Source of the DNA: Vibrio vulnificus NBRC 15645 = ATCC 27562
GTDB taxonomy: Bacteria; Pseudomonadota; Gammaproteobacteria; Enterobacterales; Vibrionaceae
Reading direction: 5' to 3'
Assembly: GCF_002224265.1 (NCBI RefSeq)
Contig: NZ_CP012882.1
Coordinates: forward strand, 496,001 to 560,000
Length of the DNA stretch: 64,000 nt
The translations under genes and the position numbers were made by a program. This document shows, one piece after another, positions 48,533 through 57,551 of the stretch. The number at the start of each line of letters is the position of its first letter. Positions within the stretch are counted from its first letter, which is position 1. The notes under the pieces are model-generated. The model had not been told where the DNA came from. It made no database searches and saw only the letters and a program-made list of their open reading frames with translations.

Positions 48533-49201
48533 TTAGCCAAGCAGTGCGCCACCATCAACATCAATCACTGCGCCGGTCATGTAGCTGTTTTCAATCAGAA
48601 GTAGGTAAGCTTTTGCAATGTCACTGGCTCCACCAACTTTGCCCACTGGTAAGCTATTTTGTGTGCGTTGGTACATGGCATTTCTGTCGTCTTCGCTCAT
48701 GCCTCGATACGCCTCAGTTTTGGTTAAACCTGGGCTGACCGCATTCACTCGGATAGGAGCCAATTCTTTCGCCAGTACTTTCGTGGTCGCTTCAATGGCC
48801 GCGTTGATGGCGGTCTTTACGTAGGTGTTAGCGACAACTTTGCGCGACAACATGCCGGAAGTTAGCGTGATTGAGCCGCCTTTCTTGATGTAGCGCGCGC
48901 CATGTTTCGCCGCGTTGATGGCGCCCCAAAACTTGGTATCAAACGCGTATTTTGCTTGGGAAACTTCGACGTCCGTTACTTGGCCTGCCGGAGCATAAGA
49001 GCCTGCTGTGACGATCAGATGGTCAAAAGCACCAATGGTTTCGAAGTAGTGGTAAACCGACTTTTCATCGCTGATGTCTAACCCTGTTTTACGGCTTGCT
49101 ACGTGGACAACCGCATTGTCGCTCGCAAGTTGTTGGCTAAGTTCAGCACCAATACCTGATGTGCCACCGAGTACGACGTAGACAGTTTTTTCTGTTTTCA
49201 T
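48533..49201 (-). CDS. Short-chain dehydrogenase/reductase with atypical active site
   Basis: 222 aa from the ATG at 49201, which has GGAG upstream; the frame runs 5 codons further. The nucleotide loop is VVLGGTSGIGAELSQ. The usual YxxxK pair is not where it should be: the region reads NTYVKTAINAAIEATTK, with Lys and Asn at the aligned Tyr and Lys positions. Atypical SDRs of this kind often precede VLAKELAPIRVNAVSPG, as here. The substrate is unknown. It is the first gene after the divergent LysR gene. Confidence 0.8.
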   Translation of the reverse strand: MKTEKTVYVVLGGTSGIGAELSQQLASDNAVVHVASRKTGLDISDEKSVYHYFETIGAFDHLIVTAGSYAPAGQVTDVEVSQAKYAFDTKFWGAINAAKHGARYIKKGGSITLTSGMLSRKVVANTYVKTAINAAIEATTKVLAKELAPIRVNAVSPGLTKTEAYRGMSEDDRNAMYQRTQNSLPVGKVGGASDIAKAYLLLIENSYMTGAVIDVDGGALLG

Positions 49202-49281
49202 GATTTGTTTCTCCAATCTCGTTTCGATGGCGTCAGTATATTGATTGGAATAAATTTTATAATTGGTTAAGATTTGAATTG

Positions 49282-49304
49282 ATTATTCAGCTCAGGTGAA
49301 TAAT
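49282..49304. promoter_or_regulatory. LysR-type palindrome in the SDR/LysR divergent spacer
   Basis: ATTATTCA and TGAATAAT form perfect 8-bp arms around a 7-bp centre (GCTCAGG). It contains the T-N11-A form of LysR boxes and lies 19 bp before the LysR start, which fits binding by that regulator. Inferred. Confidence 0.5.
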
Positions 49305-49322
49305 GAGATTTGAGGAGGGAAT

Positions 49323-50249
49323 GTGGATAAGTTTTCCGATATGACGTTGTTTGTCAGCATAGTGAAGAACCAAGGGCTGGCAGCGGCTGGCAGAGAGCTC
49401 GGCTTATCACCGGCAACAGTAACGGCAAGATTGCAGTCGCTGGAAGATCGTTATGGGGTGAAATTACTTAATCGCAGTACAAGGCATATTTCATTGACGG
49501 ACTCTGGCGCGATGTACCATCAAGCATGCCTGGAAATCATCGACAGCGTTAAAGAGACGGAAAACTTACTCCAAACTGGCACCAAAGAAGTGCGCGGCGC
49601 ACTTAAAATCTCGGCTCCTCGTGATATTGGCAAGCAATACATTTCGCCAATACTGTCGGAATTTAGTCAGCTCTATCCCGATGTGATCCCTTATCTGTAT
49701 TTGAACGATAACTTGTCCAACTTGGCAGAGTCCGGTTTGGATATTGTTATTCGATATGGGGAGCTGGCCGACAGTAACCTTATCTCTCGCAAACTGGCGT
49801 CCAGTCGCCGAGTGCTGTGTGCTTCTCCTCAGTATTTGGCAAAGAAAGGCACGCCGATCACGCCACAAGATTTAGCTCAGCACGATTGTCTAGCCATGGT
49901 TCGCAGCAATGAAGAGCTGAAAACATGGCACTTTCAAGATGAAGAGCTGCACAACGTTGTTACCGTCGTACCAAAGCGTTTTTCTGATGATGGCGAAGTG
50001 ATTCGTCAATGGGCGTTAGATGGGGCGGGTATTGCATTGAAATCGATTCTCGATGTGCAAGAAGACATTAAACAGCAGCGTTTAGTGACGGTGTTAAATG
50101 GCTACATGAAGAACTTCAACGCTTCCACCTCATCTGCTGGGGCGGACTTGAATGTGATTTATCTGAGCCGCCAGTACCAACCCAAGCGACTTCGATTGTT
50201 TATTGATTTCTTGCTAGCGCAGTTTCAAGCGCGATTTCCCGCCTCGTGA
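49323..50249 (+). CDS. LysR-family regulator divergent from the SDR-MFS-grxB-nemA run
   Basis: 308 aa from a GTG at 49323 with AGGAGG 5 bp upstream. The winged helix reads VKNQGLAAAGRELGLSPATVTARLQSLEDRYGVKLLNRSTRH. The effector domain carries RGALKISAPRDIGKQYI and LDIVIRYGELADSNLISRKLASSRRVLCASPQYLA, the subfamily seen in many redox/detoxification regulators. Its last 25 bp overlap the convergent YgjV-like gene. It probably controls the neighbouring reductase genes. Confidence 0.9.
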   Translation: MDKFSDMTLFVSIVKNQGLAAAGRELGLSPATVTARLQSLEDRYGVKLLNRSTRHISLTDSGAMYHQACLEIIDSVKETENLLQTGTKEVRGALKISAPRDIGKQYISPILSEFSQLYPDVIPYLYLNDNLSNLAESGLDIVIRYGELADSNLISRKLASSRRVLCASPQYLAKKGTPITPQDLAQHDCLAMVRSNEELKTWHFQDEELHNVVTVVPKRFSDDGEVIRQWALDGAGIALKSILDVQEDIKQQRLVTVLNGYMKNFNASTSSAGADLNVIYLSRQYQPKRLRLFIDFLLAQFQARFPAS

Positions 50250-50746
50250 CGCTGGGCACTGCGTTGTTGATACAAACGATAAATGGTGAACAGGTTGGTG
50301 ACGATAAAGGTGCTCTCAACCAAAGAGCCACCAATCGAGCCCAGCCAAAGGTTGTGGCTCACCCAACAAAATGAGTTGAATAGAATCAGACTGCGCAGAG
50401 CGATGCCTTGTTTGGAAAACAGTGCCCAAGTGGCAACGGAGGAACCAAACACGGTGATGAACTCAAAAAAGTGGCTCATGTTTGGCAGGGTCATTAGCCA
50501 CATAAGAGCAATGAAGAACCACATCACTTTGCGTGATTGGGTTTTGATGGAGGCGAAACTGCGAATGCCATTAATGACTACACCAATGGCCGCCACGGTT
50601 GCGCCCAGTAAGGCGAAATGAATGCCCATGATGAAGCAAAACGCCATCATCTGATAGCGAAAGCGTAGGTCATCTTTCTGCCAGAAGGCCATCACGCCAA
50701 CCAAAAATGCGATGCCGCCAATGCCTTGTGCTAACCCGTTTTCCAT
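50225..50746 (-). CDS. YgjV-family inner-membrane protein
   Basis: 173 aa, six or so hydrophobic segments: GGIAFLVGVMAFWQKDDLRFRYQMMAFCFIMGIHFALLGA at the N-terminus and LILFNSFCWVSHNLWLGSIGGSLVESTFIVTNLFTIYRLY at the C-terminus match YgjV-type proteins. Function unknown. Overlaps the 3' end of the LysR gene tail to tail. Confidence 0.75.
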   Translation of the reverse strand: MENGLAQGIGGIAFLVGVMAFWQKDDLRFRYQMMAFCFIMGIHFALLGATVAAIGVVINGIRSFASIKTQSRKVMWFFIALMWLMTLPNMSHFFEFITVFGSSVATWALFSKQGIALRSLILFNSFCWVSHNLWLGSIGGSLVESTFIVTNLFTIYRLYQQRSAQRHEAGNRA

Positions 50747-50789
50747 CTCGGTTCCTTAACCATATGAGTGAATGTGAATGCAAACGAAT

Positions 50790-50812
50790 CAGCCCTCCGC
50801 AGAGGGAGGGCT
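50790..50812 (-). terminator. Hairpin after eda
   Basis: AGCCCTCC and GGAGGGCT pair around a 6-nt loop, about 30 bp past the eda stop. The T-run is poor, so it may be a stabilising hairpin at the end of the uxu operon. Confidence 0.55.
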
Positions 50813-50840
50813 GGGCACTTTATTCAATCGCTAAAAGCGA

Positions 50841-51470
50841 TTACTCATTGACAAGCGCAACCGCTTCGCGAGTTAGGCGCGCAAGCTCTTCCCAGTTACC
50901 TGCTTCAATCAGTTTCTTGTCTACCATCCAGGTTCCGCCGCAGGCCAATACGCGCGGGATAGCTAAGTAATCTTTGATGTTCGCAGGGTTAATACCACCT
51001 GTTGGCATTAGTTCGATGTCGGTGTAGGGGGCAAGCAGTGATTTCACCATGTTGATGCCGCCAGAGGCTTCTGCAGGGAAGAACTTCAAGGTGGTTAATC
51101 CCATTTCCAGTGCGGCTTCAACTGTGCTTGGGTTGTTCACACCCGGTACGATATCAATGCCGATTTCTTGGCACGCTTTGACGGTATTGGGGTTGAAGCC
51201 AGGTGAGACGATAAAGGTTGCGCCCGCTTCTTTTGCTGCGATCGCTTGCTCACGATTCAGTACTGTACCTGCGCCAATCAGCATGTCTGGCTGGGTTTCA
51301 CGCAGTAGGCGAATTGCTTCTGCAGCCGCTGCTGAACGGAAGGTGATTTCAGCGGCTGGGAGTCCGTTTTCTGCCAGTACTTTACCCAGTGGGATAATGT
51401 CTTCTGCTTTATCGATGGCGATAACAGGGATGACTTTCAGAGCTTTCAATTGTTCTTTAATGCTAGACAT
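50841..51470 (-). CDS. eda: 2-keto-3-deoxy-6-phosphogluconate aldolase
   Basis: 209 aa. A class I aldolase that splits KDPG into pyruvate and glyceraldehyde-3-phosphate, the last step of the hexuronate branch. AEITFRSAAAAEAI carries the catalytic Glu, AGTVLNREQAIAAKEAG the phosphate-site Thr region, and LKFFPAEASGGINMVKSL the Schiff-base Lys. It ends the dctQ-dctM-uxuB-uxaC-kdgK-eda operon, 9 bp after kdgK. Vibrios may have a further copy elsewhere. Confidence 0.95.
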   Translation of the reverse strand: MSSIKEQLKALKVIPVIAIDKAEDIIPLGKVLAENGLPAAEITFRSAAAAEAIRLLRETQPDMLIGAGTVLNREQAIAAKEAGATFIVSPGFNPNTVKACQEIGIDIVPGVNNPSTVEAALEMGLTTLKFFPAEASGGINMVKSLLAPYTDIELMPTGGINPANIKDYLAIPRVLACGGTWMVDKKLIEAGNWEELARLTREAVALVNE

Positions 51471-51479
51471 GAGTGTTCC

Positions 51480-52457
51480 TTAAACGACGCCAAGCGCCGG
51501 TTGTGTGAATGCTTTGGGAATGATGGCACCGCGATGTTGAATCACAGCACCTGCCAGTGCGTTGCCTCTTTGACATGAGGTCGCGAGATCGGCGCCAGCA
51601 AGGTATGCCGATAAAAAGCCACCATTGAATGAGTCGCCCGCCGATGTGGTGTCCACAACTTGAGCGACAGGTTGGGTTGGCACGGCTTGTGGAGCCAGAG
51701 CCGCGCTCGAACCCTGATTGGTTGAGTCTTGAACCAAACAGCCATCTGCGCCGAGCTTGACGATGCATTTGCCCACGCCAAGAGAGGTAAGGCGTTCAAT
51801 GGTTTGCTCTGGTGTTTCGTCACCCCAGATCAATTGCTCATCATCAAACGTCACCAAGGCAACGTCCGTCAGTTGGTACATAGCTTGGTAAACATTTTTG
51901 ACGGTTTGATTATCGTCGTTAGGCCACAATGCAGGGCGAAAGTTGCTATCAAAAGCGATTTCAACGCCTTGAGCTTTCAGTTCAACCAATAAATTAAGCA
52001 GTGAAATTCGGTCTTCATCTGGCAAGATGGCCAAAGAGATACCGCTGAGAAACACCGCATCAACCTGAGTTAACGCTTGTTTAACCATTCCAAAATGTGG
52101 ATGTTGAAGTAAGTAACGCGCAGCTGATTGGTTACGCCAATATAGGAACGTACGCTCACCTTGGTCATCAAGTTGAATCAAATACAAACCCGGCGTTCGA
52201 GTCTCATCGCGCAGCACTAAGTTTGTCGAAATGCCTTCTTCTTCCCAGCGAGTCAGCATACCCGTACTGATTGGGTCATTGCCAAGCGCTGTAACGTAAG
52301 AGACCTTAACTTCATCAGGCTTGCTATTGGCTTCGCAGCCGCGGCTCAAATAAACCGCAGCGTTGAGCGTATCCCCACCAAATGTTTGATGCATTGAGCC
52401 GAACGGTTTGCCATTCAGCTCAATCATACATTCACCAATAATGGCGATGTGCTTCAT
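51480..52457 (-). CDS. kdgK: 2-keto-3-deoxygluconate kinase
   Basis: 325 aa, PfkB/ribokinase family. It phosphorylates KDG to KDPG. The N-terminus IAIIGECMIELNG and substrate block GGDTLNAAVYLSR are present, and the C-terminal PfkB signature DTTSAGDSFNGGFLSAYLAGADL has the catalytic Asp. Lies between eda and uxaC with 3-9 bp gaps. Confidence 0.95.
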   Translation of the reverse strand: MKHIAIIGECMIELNGKPFGSMHQTFGGDTLNAAVYLSRGCEANSKPDEVKVSYVTALGNDPISTGMLTRWEEEGISTNLVLRDETRTPGLYLIQLDDQGERTFLYWRNQSAARYLLQHPHFGMVKQALTQVDAVFLSGISLAILPDEDRISLLNLLVELKAQGVEIAFDSNFRPALWPNDDNQTVKNVYQAMYQLTDVALVTFDDEQLIWGDETPEQTIERLTSLGVGKCIVKLGADGCLVQDSTNQGSSAALAPQAVPTQPVAQVVDTTSAGDSFNGGFLSAYLAGADLATSCQRGNALAGAVIQHRGAIIPKAFTQPALGVV

Positions 52458-52460
52458 TGG

Positions 52461-53873
52461 TTACGCCCTCTCTTCAAAGTAGCGCTTCGCGTTACCAAAA
52501 CAGATGCCTTCAACCATAGGACCAAGCAACGATAGGTCATTTGGAACTTCGCCGTTCTCTGCCCAACGACCGACCATGTCACACAGGATACGGCGGAAGT
52601 ATTCGTGACGAGTGTAAGACAAGAAGCTGCGCGAGTCGGTTAACATGCCGACGAATTGGCTGAGCAAACCAAGTTGAGAAAGCTGTTCCATTTGGCGTTG
52701 CATGCCATCTTTCTGGTCGTTAAACCACCAACCCGAGCCAAACTGCACTTTGCCCGCGATGCCGCCACCTTGGAAGTTACCCATCATGGTCGCCATCATT
52801 TCGTTATCACGAGGGTTCAAACAGTAAAGAATAGTACGAGGCAGCTCGTTGGTTTGGTCCATTTCATCCAACAGGTGTGCCAGCTCAAAAGCAAATGGGC
52901 GATCGCCAATCGAGTCAAAGCCAGCATCAGCACCTAACAGTTGGAACATGCGTGTGCTGTTGTTGCGTTGAGCGCCAATATGGAGCTGCATGACCCAGCC
53001 CAACTTCGCGTAGCGTTTTCCGAGCCAAACTTGAACCGCGGTAGAGAACTGCGCGCATTCAAGCTCAGACAATACTTCGCCATTCAAACGACGGGTCAGC
53101 AACGCATCTAAATCAGCCTCGCTTGGGATCGGCGCGTAACGGACGATCTCAATGCCGTGGTCTGCCGCACGACAACCATGCGCATCGAAGTGTGCCAAAC
53201 GTTTATCGAGTGCACTCAATAAATCATCAAAGCGGCGGATCTCAATGTCTGCGACTTCGCCCAGTTTGTGCATGTAATCCGCAAACACGTCCAATTCAAT
53301 CTTGAACGCTTTATCCGGACGCCAGCTCGGCAGCACTTTGACGTTAAAGGTATCGTCTTCTGCGATCGCTTTGTGGTGTTCTAGTGAATCGATAGGATCA
53401 TCAGTCGTGCCCGCCATTACGACATTCATTTGCTGCATGATGCCGCGAGCTGTAAATTCAGGTGTCGCCAGTAGCTCATTACATTGATGCCAAATTTGGT
53501 CAGCGGTATCTGGGCTAAACAGTGTATTGGTAATGCCGAATGGGCGACGCAGTTCTAGGTGTGTCCAGTGGTAAAGCGGGTTGCCCAAGGTTTGAGGAAC
53601 CGTCTTCGCCCACGCCATGTATTTGTCGTAATCGCTCGCATCACCCGTAATCAAACGCTCTTCAATGCCTGCCGAGCGCATGCCACGCCATTTGTAGTGA
53701 TCGCCTTCAAGCCAGATTTGACCCAAGTTATCGAACTGGCGGTTTTGCGCTACTTCCGCTGGATTTAGGTGGCAGTGGTAATCATAAATTGGCTGGTGGA
53801 ACGCATGCTCATGGTACAAGCGACGCGCAGTTTCATTTGAGAGTAAAAAGTCTTCACACAAGAAATTCTTCAT
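52461..53873 (-). CDS. uxaC: Glucuronate/galacturonate isomerase
   Basis: 470 aa, full length. It isomerises D-glucuronate to D-fructuronate and D-galacturonate to D-tagaturonate. Family blocks: [17 protein letters not shown] at the N-terminus with metal His residues, [48 protein letters not shown], and [22 protein letters not shown]. It lies 12 bp after uxuB. Confidence 0.96.
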   Translation of the reverse strand: MKNFLCEDFLLSNETARRLYHEHAFHQPIYDYHCHLNPAEVAQNRQFDNLGQIWLEGDHYKWRGMRSAGIEERLITGDASDYDKYMAWAKTVPQTLGNPLYHWTHLELRRPFGITNTLFSPDTADQIWHQCNELLATPEFTARGIMQQMNVVMAGTTDDPIDSLEHHKAIAEDDTFNVKVLPSWRPDKAFKIELDVFADYMHKLGEVADIEIRRFDDLLSALDKRLAHFDAHGCRAADHGIEIVRYAPIPSEADLDALLTRRLNGEVLSELECAQFSTAVQVWLGKRYAKLGWVMQLHIGAQRNNSTRMFQLLGADAGFDSIGDRPFAFELAHLLDEMDQTNELPRTILYCLNPRDNEMMATMMGNFQGGGIAGKVQFGSGWWFNDQKDGMQRQMEQLSQLGLLSQFVGMLTDSRSFLSYTRHEYFRRILCDMVGRWAENGEVPNDLSLLGPMVEGICFGNAKRYFEERA

Positions 53874-53885
53874 CGTTAACTCCTA

Positions 53886-55349
53886 TTACAACGCGGCGAC
53901 AGTGGCACGAGCACCGTTATCGATTAGCGATTGGTAAGCACTGCTCACCGCATCAATCACTTGTGGGTGTTGACCAAGCTCTGCAGGGAAGATGGCTTCA
54001 ACAGCGAGCAACGCAGGCACAACAGAAACGTTCAAGCCGTGCTGGTCGCAAATCTGACGTAGTGTCTCTGCCATGGGATCGCGGACATCAATGTCGTTGC
54101 CTTGCTCGTCCACGCCGGATACGTAGCGCATCCAACCTGCAATTGCTGTTGCCAACCATGAGAAGTTAGAGCCTTGAGCAAGATGGAATCGCAAGCTACC
54201 ACCCATGCGTTGTGGGATCTTCTGGCTGCCATCCATCGCGATTTGCCATGTTTTGTGTTTCAAGCTTGGGTTAGTGAAGCGCTCGATAAGCAGCTTGGCG
54301 TAGCCTTCTAGAACGGTGCCTTCTGGCATGGTCAGCGAAGGGGCTTGCGCTTGCATCATCATGTCGAATGCCGCTTTGCGGTAGCCTTCGTCTGTCATGG
54401 TGTCAGAGATATGCGCGTAACCACCAAGGTAGCCTAGGTAGGCGAGGAACGAGTGGCTACCATTTAGCATGCGCAGCTTCATTTCTTCGTAAGGCACAAC
54501 GTCGGCAACAAATTCTGCGCCAGCCACGTTCCAATCCGGACGACCTGCCACGAAGTTGTCCTCGATAACCCATTGACGGAAAGGTTCACAAGCGATGCCA
54601 CATGGATCTTCACAGCCAAGCAGATCGGCGATTTCGCTCAGTGTCTCTTCTGTGGCTGCTGGCACAATGCGGTCAACCATAGTGCAAGGGAAGGTGACGT
54701 TGGTTGCAATCCAGTCGCGCAATTCAGGGTCGAGCAGTTGAGCGAACTCCAGTACCGCTGCTTTTGCTACGTGACCGTTTTCTTGCACGTTATCACAAGA
54801 CATCACGGTAAATGGTGTCAGACCGCGTTCACGACGCATCTTCAGTGCTTGCACGATGTAACCCAGTGCCGATTTTGGCTCAGTTGGGTTAGCAAGATCC
54901 GCAATCACGAGCGGGTTATTTTTATCGAGCGTGCCCGTTGCGGGGTCGGCGCAGTAGCCTTTTTCGGTAATCGTCATTGAAACGATCGCCACTTGTGGTT
55001 CGGCCATTTTTTCTAACACCGCTTGAATGCTGTCGAGGCTTGGGTGCAGTGACTCGGTGACTGAACCAATCACTTTTATCTCTGTCGATTTTGCGCCTTT
55101 CTCTGCCACGGTGTAGAGGTGGTCTTGCGCGCGCAGCGATTGAATTAACTCTTCACCGCCAAATAGGTTGATTTCGCAAATGCCCCAATCAGAACCCGTT
55201 TTGCTCAGCATTTCATGGGTGAACAGAGCTTGGTGCGCACGGTGGAAAGCACCGAAACCGAGGTGAACAATACGGCTTGTAAGCGTTGAACGGTCGTAAT
55301 CTGGCAGTGAAACAGCAGCATTTAGGGTAGAGTTTGCAATGGTTTTCAT
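53886..55349 (-). CDS. uxuB: Fructuronate reductase (mannitol dehydrogenase family)
   Basis: 487 aa, polyol-specific long-chain dehydrogenase. It reduces D-fructuronate to D-mannonate with NADH. RIVHLGFGAFHRAHQALFTHEML is the nucleotide-binding N-terminus. KMRLLNGSHSFLAYLG is close to the catalytic motif KxxxxNxxH as EMKLRMLNGSHSF. Mannitol dehydrogenases look similar; the operon with uxaC, kdgK and eda supports UxuB. Confidence 0.93.
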   Translation of the reverse strand: MKTIANSTLNAAVSLPDYDRSTLTSRIVHLGFGAFHRAHQALFTHEMLSKTGSDWGICEINLFGGEELIQSLRAQDHLYTVAEKGAKSTEIKVIGSVTESLHPSLDSIQAVLEKMAEPQVAIVSMTITEKGYCADPATGTLDKNNPLVIADLANPTEPKSALGYIVQALKMRRERGLTPFTVMSCDNVQENGHVAKAAVLEFAQLLDPELRDWIATNVTFPCTMVDRIVPAATEETLSEIADLLGCEDPCGIACEPFRQWVIEDNFVAGRPDWNVAGAEFVADVVPYEEMKLRMLNGSHSFLAYLGYLGGYAHISDTMTDEGYRKAAFDMMMQAQAPSLTMPEGTVLEGYAKLLIERFTNPSLKHKTWQIAMDGSQKIPQRMGGSLRFHLAQGSNFSWLATAIAGWMRYVSGVDEQGNDIDVRDPMAETLRQICDQHGLNVSVVPALLAVEAIFPAELGQHPQVIDAVSSAYQSLIDNGARATVAAL

Positions 55350-55363
55350 TTTATTTCCCTTCT

Positions 55364-55383
55364 CCCGCAGAGTGCTCTGCGGG
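55364..55383 (-). other. Intercistronic hairpin between dctM and uxuB
   Basis: CCCGCAGAG and CTCTGCGGG form a 9-bp stem with loop TG in the 51-bp gap. It may protect or attenuate the message between transport and catabolic genes. Confidence 0.55.
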
Positions 55384-55400
55384 ATGATTCATTGAAAGAG

Positions 55401-56702
55401 TTAGTAGCCTAGGACCAGTTTTGGTAAGAACAGACTGAGTTCAGGAATAAAGGTCACCGCCATTAGGGCCGCAATCAGTGCAACGTAGAATGGCAGCAGT
55501 GGCTTGATCACTTTGTCGATGGCAACGTTCGCCACGGAACAACCGATAAACAACGCACTACCAACTGGTGGAGTACAGATACCGATCGCCAAGTTGAAGG
55601 TCATCATGATGCCAAAGTGAACCGGGTCGATGCCCATATCCAGTGCGATTGGCAGGAAGATCGGCGTGAAGATCAGTACTGCTGGCGTCATATCCATAAA
55701 GATACCGACAATCAGCAAGATGATGTTGATGATGAGCAGAATCATCATAGGGTTGTCAGAGATCGCCAGTAGCGCATCGGCAATCATGTATGGAATGTCG
55801 GCATTCGCCATCGCCCAAGACATGCCCATAGACGCGCCAACCAACAACAAAACAATCGATGTGGTGACGGCAGATTCTAAGATGATCTTCGGAAGGTCAC
55901 GCCATTTCACTTCGCGATACACCAACACCGCCAAAACAAAGGTGTAGACCACGGCGATGGCGGAGGCCTCGGTAGCCGTAAAGATACCGCCGATGATGCC
56001 ACCCATAATGACCATAATCAGAGCCAATGAAGGTGCCGCTTTTAGAAAGGTATCCCAAACCATTGCTAGCGTTGGACGAGCCGCAATTGGGTAACCACGA
56101 CGTTTGGCGATGATCCCAGCCACCACCATGATGCTCAGACCCATCAAGATGCCCGGAATGTAACCGGCAAGGAACAGCGCCGCGATAGAGGTACCGCCAG
56201 AGACTAACGAGAACACGATCAAGGTGTTACTTGGCGGGATCAACAAACCCGATGGACAAGAAGTGATGTTTACCGCGGCAGAAAAGTTTTCATCGTAGCC
56301 ATCTTTCTTTTGCAAAGGCGACATGGTGCCGCCAACCGCTGCGGCAGATGCGACGGCTGAACCAGAAATTGAACCAAACATCATGTTCGCCATCACGTTC
56401 ACGTGCGCTAGGGAACCAGGAAGACGGCCACCTAACACTTTGGCAAAGTTAATCAGGCGCAGTGCGATACCACCTTGGTTCATGATGTTACCCGCCAAGA
56501 TAAAGAACGGGATCGCCAGTAGAGCAAAGTTATCAAGACCTGCGGCCATGCGCTGAGCGACAACCGCAATCGCAGGCTCTAATGGTAGGCCCATTAAAAT
56601 GGTCGCCAGTGAAGAAAGACCAATCGCAAAGGAAACCGGTACACCAATTGCCAGTAATACAGCGAAGCTGCCAAATAAGGTAAGAATTAATTGCCATTCC
56701 AT
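55401..56702 (-). CDS. TRAP transporter large permease (DctM)
   Basis: 433 aa with about 12 membrane helices, family TRAP DctM. It carries a sodium-driven import of a carboxylate delivered by DctP. GAALxIP-type motifs are seen as FALLAIPFFILAGNIMNQGGIALRLI, GSISGSAVASAAAVGGTM and LLIPPSNTLIVFS. It lies in an operon with the small permease gene, 11 bp upstream, and the uronate catabolic genes, so hexuronates are the likely substrate. Confidence 0.93.
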   Translation of the reverse strand: MEWQLILTLFGSFAVLLAIGVPVSFAIGLSSLATILMGLPLEPAIAVVAQRMAAGLDNFALLAIPFFILAGNIMNQGGIALRLINFAKVLGGRLPGSLAHVNVMANMMFGSISGSAVASAAAVGGTMSPLQKKDGYDENFSAAVNITSCPSGLLIPPSNTLIVFSLVSGGTSIAALFLAGYIPGILMGLSIMVVAGIIAKRRGYPIAARPTLAMVWDTFLKAAPSLALIMVIMGGIIGGIFTATEASAIAVVYTFVLAVLVYREVKWRDLPKIILESAVTTSIVLLLVGASMGMSWAMANADIPYMIADALLAISDNPMMILLIINIILLIVGIFMDMTPAVLIFTPIFLPIALDMGIDPVHFGIMMTFNLAIGICTPPVGSALFIGCSVANVAIDKVIKPLLPFYVALIAALMAVTFIPELSLFLPKLVLGY

Positions 56703-56713
56703 TGTGGAACCCT

Positions 56714-57229
56714 CTAAGAATCAAGTTGTGAGTCGGTGACTAGGGTTTCACCAGACATTAATTGTTTGACGCGCTCATAAGCGAAAATCACGGAATAAAA
56801 GATCATCAGTGCGCCACTGATAGGCAGACAGAAATAGATGTAGCCCATCTCTAAGCCCAATGCTGGGGTTAGCTGGCCAGTGGCCAATGTTTTGAGTGCC
56901 AATTGTGTTCCGCCGTGGACCAACACCACATAAGAGAAGAGCGCGATGGCCACTTGGATGACGATTTCATTCACCAGTTTTTTCTTGCCTTTGAGTTTCA
57001 TCGTCAAAAGGTCAATGGCGAGGTGACGTTTGAGACCTGTGGTGTAAGCGGCACCGATAAGCGCCACCCACATAAAGAGATAGCGAGCCAGTTCATCTGT
57101 GACGGTGCTTGGTTTACCGAGTACGTAGCGTGAAAGCACCTGCCAAACCACGCAGAAGACAAGAAAGGTCGAAAGAGAGACAGTAAATGCTGCCAACCCC
57201 CTGTTGATATACGTGACCAATTTATTCAT
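56714..57229 (-). CDS. TRAP transporter small permease (DctQ)
   Basis: About 171 aa from the ATG at 57229, chosen because AAGGA lies 7 bp upstream; an ATG at 57235 is too close to it. Four membrane helices, with the DctQ hallmark YLFMWVALIGAAYTTGLKRHLAIDLL. It supports assembly of the large permease. It is first in the minus-strand uxu operon; an ATTGG-N4-CCAAT site lies about 40 bp upstream. Confidence 0.92.
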   Translation of the reverse strand: MNKLVTYINRGLAAFTVSLSTFLVFCVVWQVLSRYVLGKPSTVTDELARYLFMWVALIGAAYTTGLKRHLAIDLLTMKLKGKKKLVNEIVIQVAIALFSYVVLVHGGTQLALKTLATGQLTPALGLEMGYIYFCLPISGALMIFYSVIFAYERVKQLMSGETLVTDSQLDS

Positions 57230-57267
57230 TTTCATTTCCTTAAAGTAAACACGCGGACTGCATAACA

Positions 57268-57281
57268 ATTGGTTTACCAAT
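57268..57281. promoter_or_regulatory. UxuR-like operator 1 (dctQ side)
   Basis: ATTGGTTTACCAAT, a palindrome of form ATTGG-N4-CCAAT, 39 bp upstream of dctQ. It resembles the E. coli UxuR/ExuR sites of type TTGGTATACCAA. Confidence 0.65.
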
Positions 57282-57361
57282 GTGGGCGAGCGTATTTGTG
57301 TAGGGTCTCAAAATAGGCATGTTGTTCTGAGTGGATTATAAGTTAGGCGATTTGGTTGTCA

Positions 57362-57377
57362 CGTGAGCAGCTTCACA
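57362..57377. promoter_or_regulatory. CRP-like site in the dctQ/dctP divergent spacer
   Basis: CGTGAGCAGCTTCACA, one mismatch from TGTGA-N6-TCACA. It lies midway between the divergent TRAP genes, and would suit catabolite activation. Confidence 0.55.
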
Positions 57378-57381
57378 AATG

Positions 57382-57397
57382 AATTGGTTAACCAATT
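57382..57397. promoter_or_regulatory. UxuR-like operator 2
   Basis: AATTGGTTAACCAATT, a perfect 16-bp palindrome, next to the CRP-like site. Confidence 0.7.
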
Positions 57398-57520
57398 TAA
57401 GGGTGATTAGTGTGATTTTGGTCAATCAATTTGCTTTTTTGTTTTGACGGTTGCTTTTTTGATCGCCAATAATGGCTTCGAAACAAGAAATACCGTTTAA
57501 AAACTAAAAATACCCTACAC

Positions 57521-57534
57521 ATTGGACAACCAAT
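57521..57534. promoter_or_regulatory. UxuR-like operator 3 (dctP side)
   Basis: ATTGGACAACCAAT, 18 bp upstream of the dctP start, overlapping the leader, so a bound repressor would block transcription. Confidence 0.6.
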
Positions 57535-57551
57535 CCACGGAGACAAGAACA

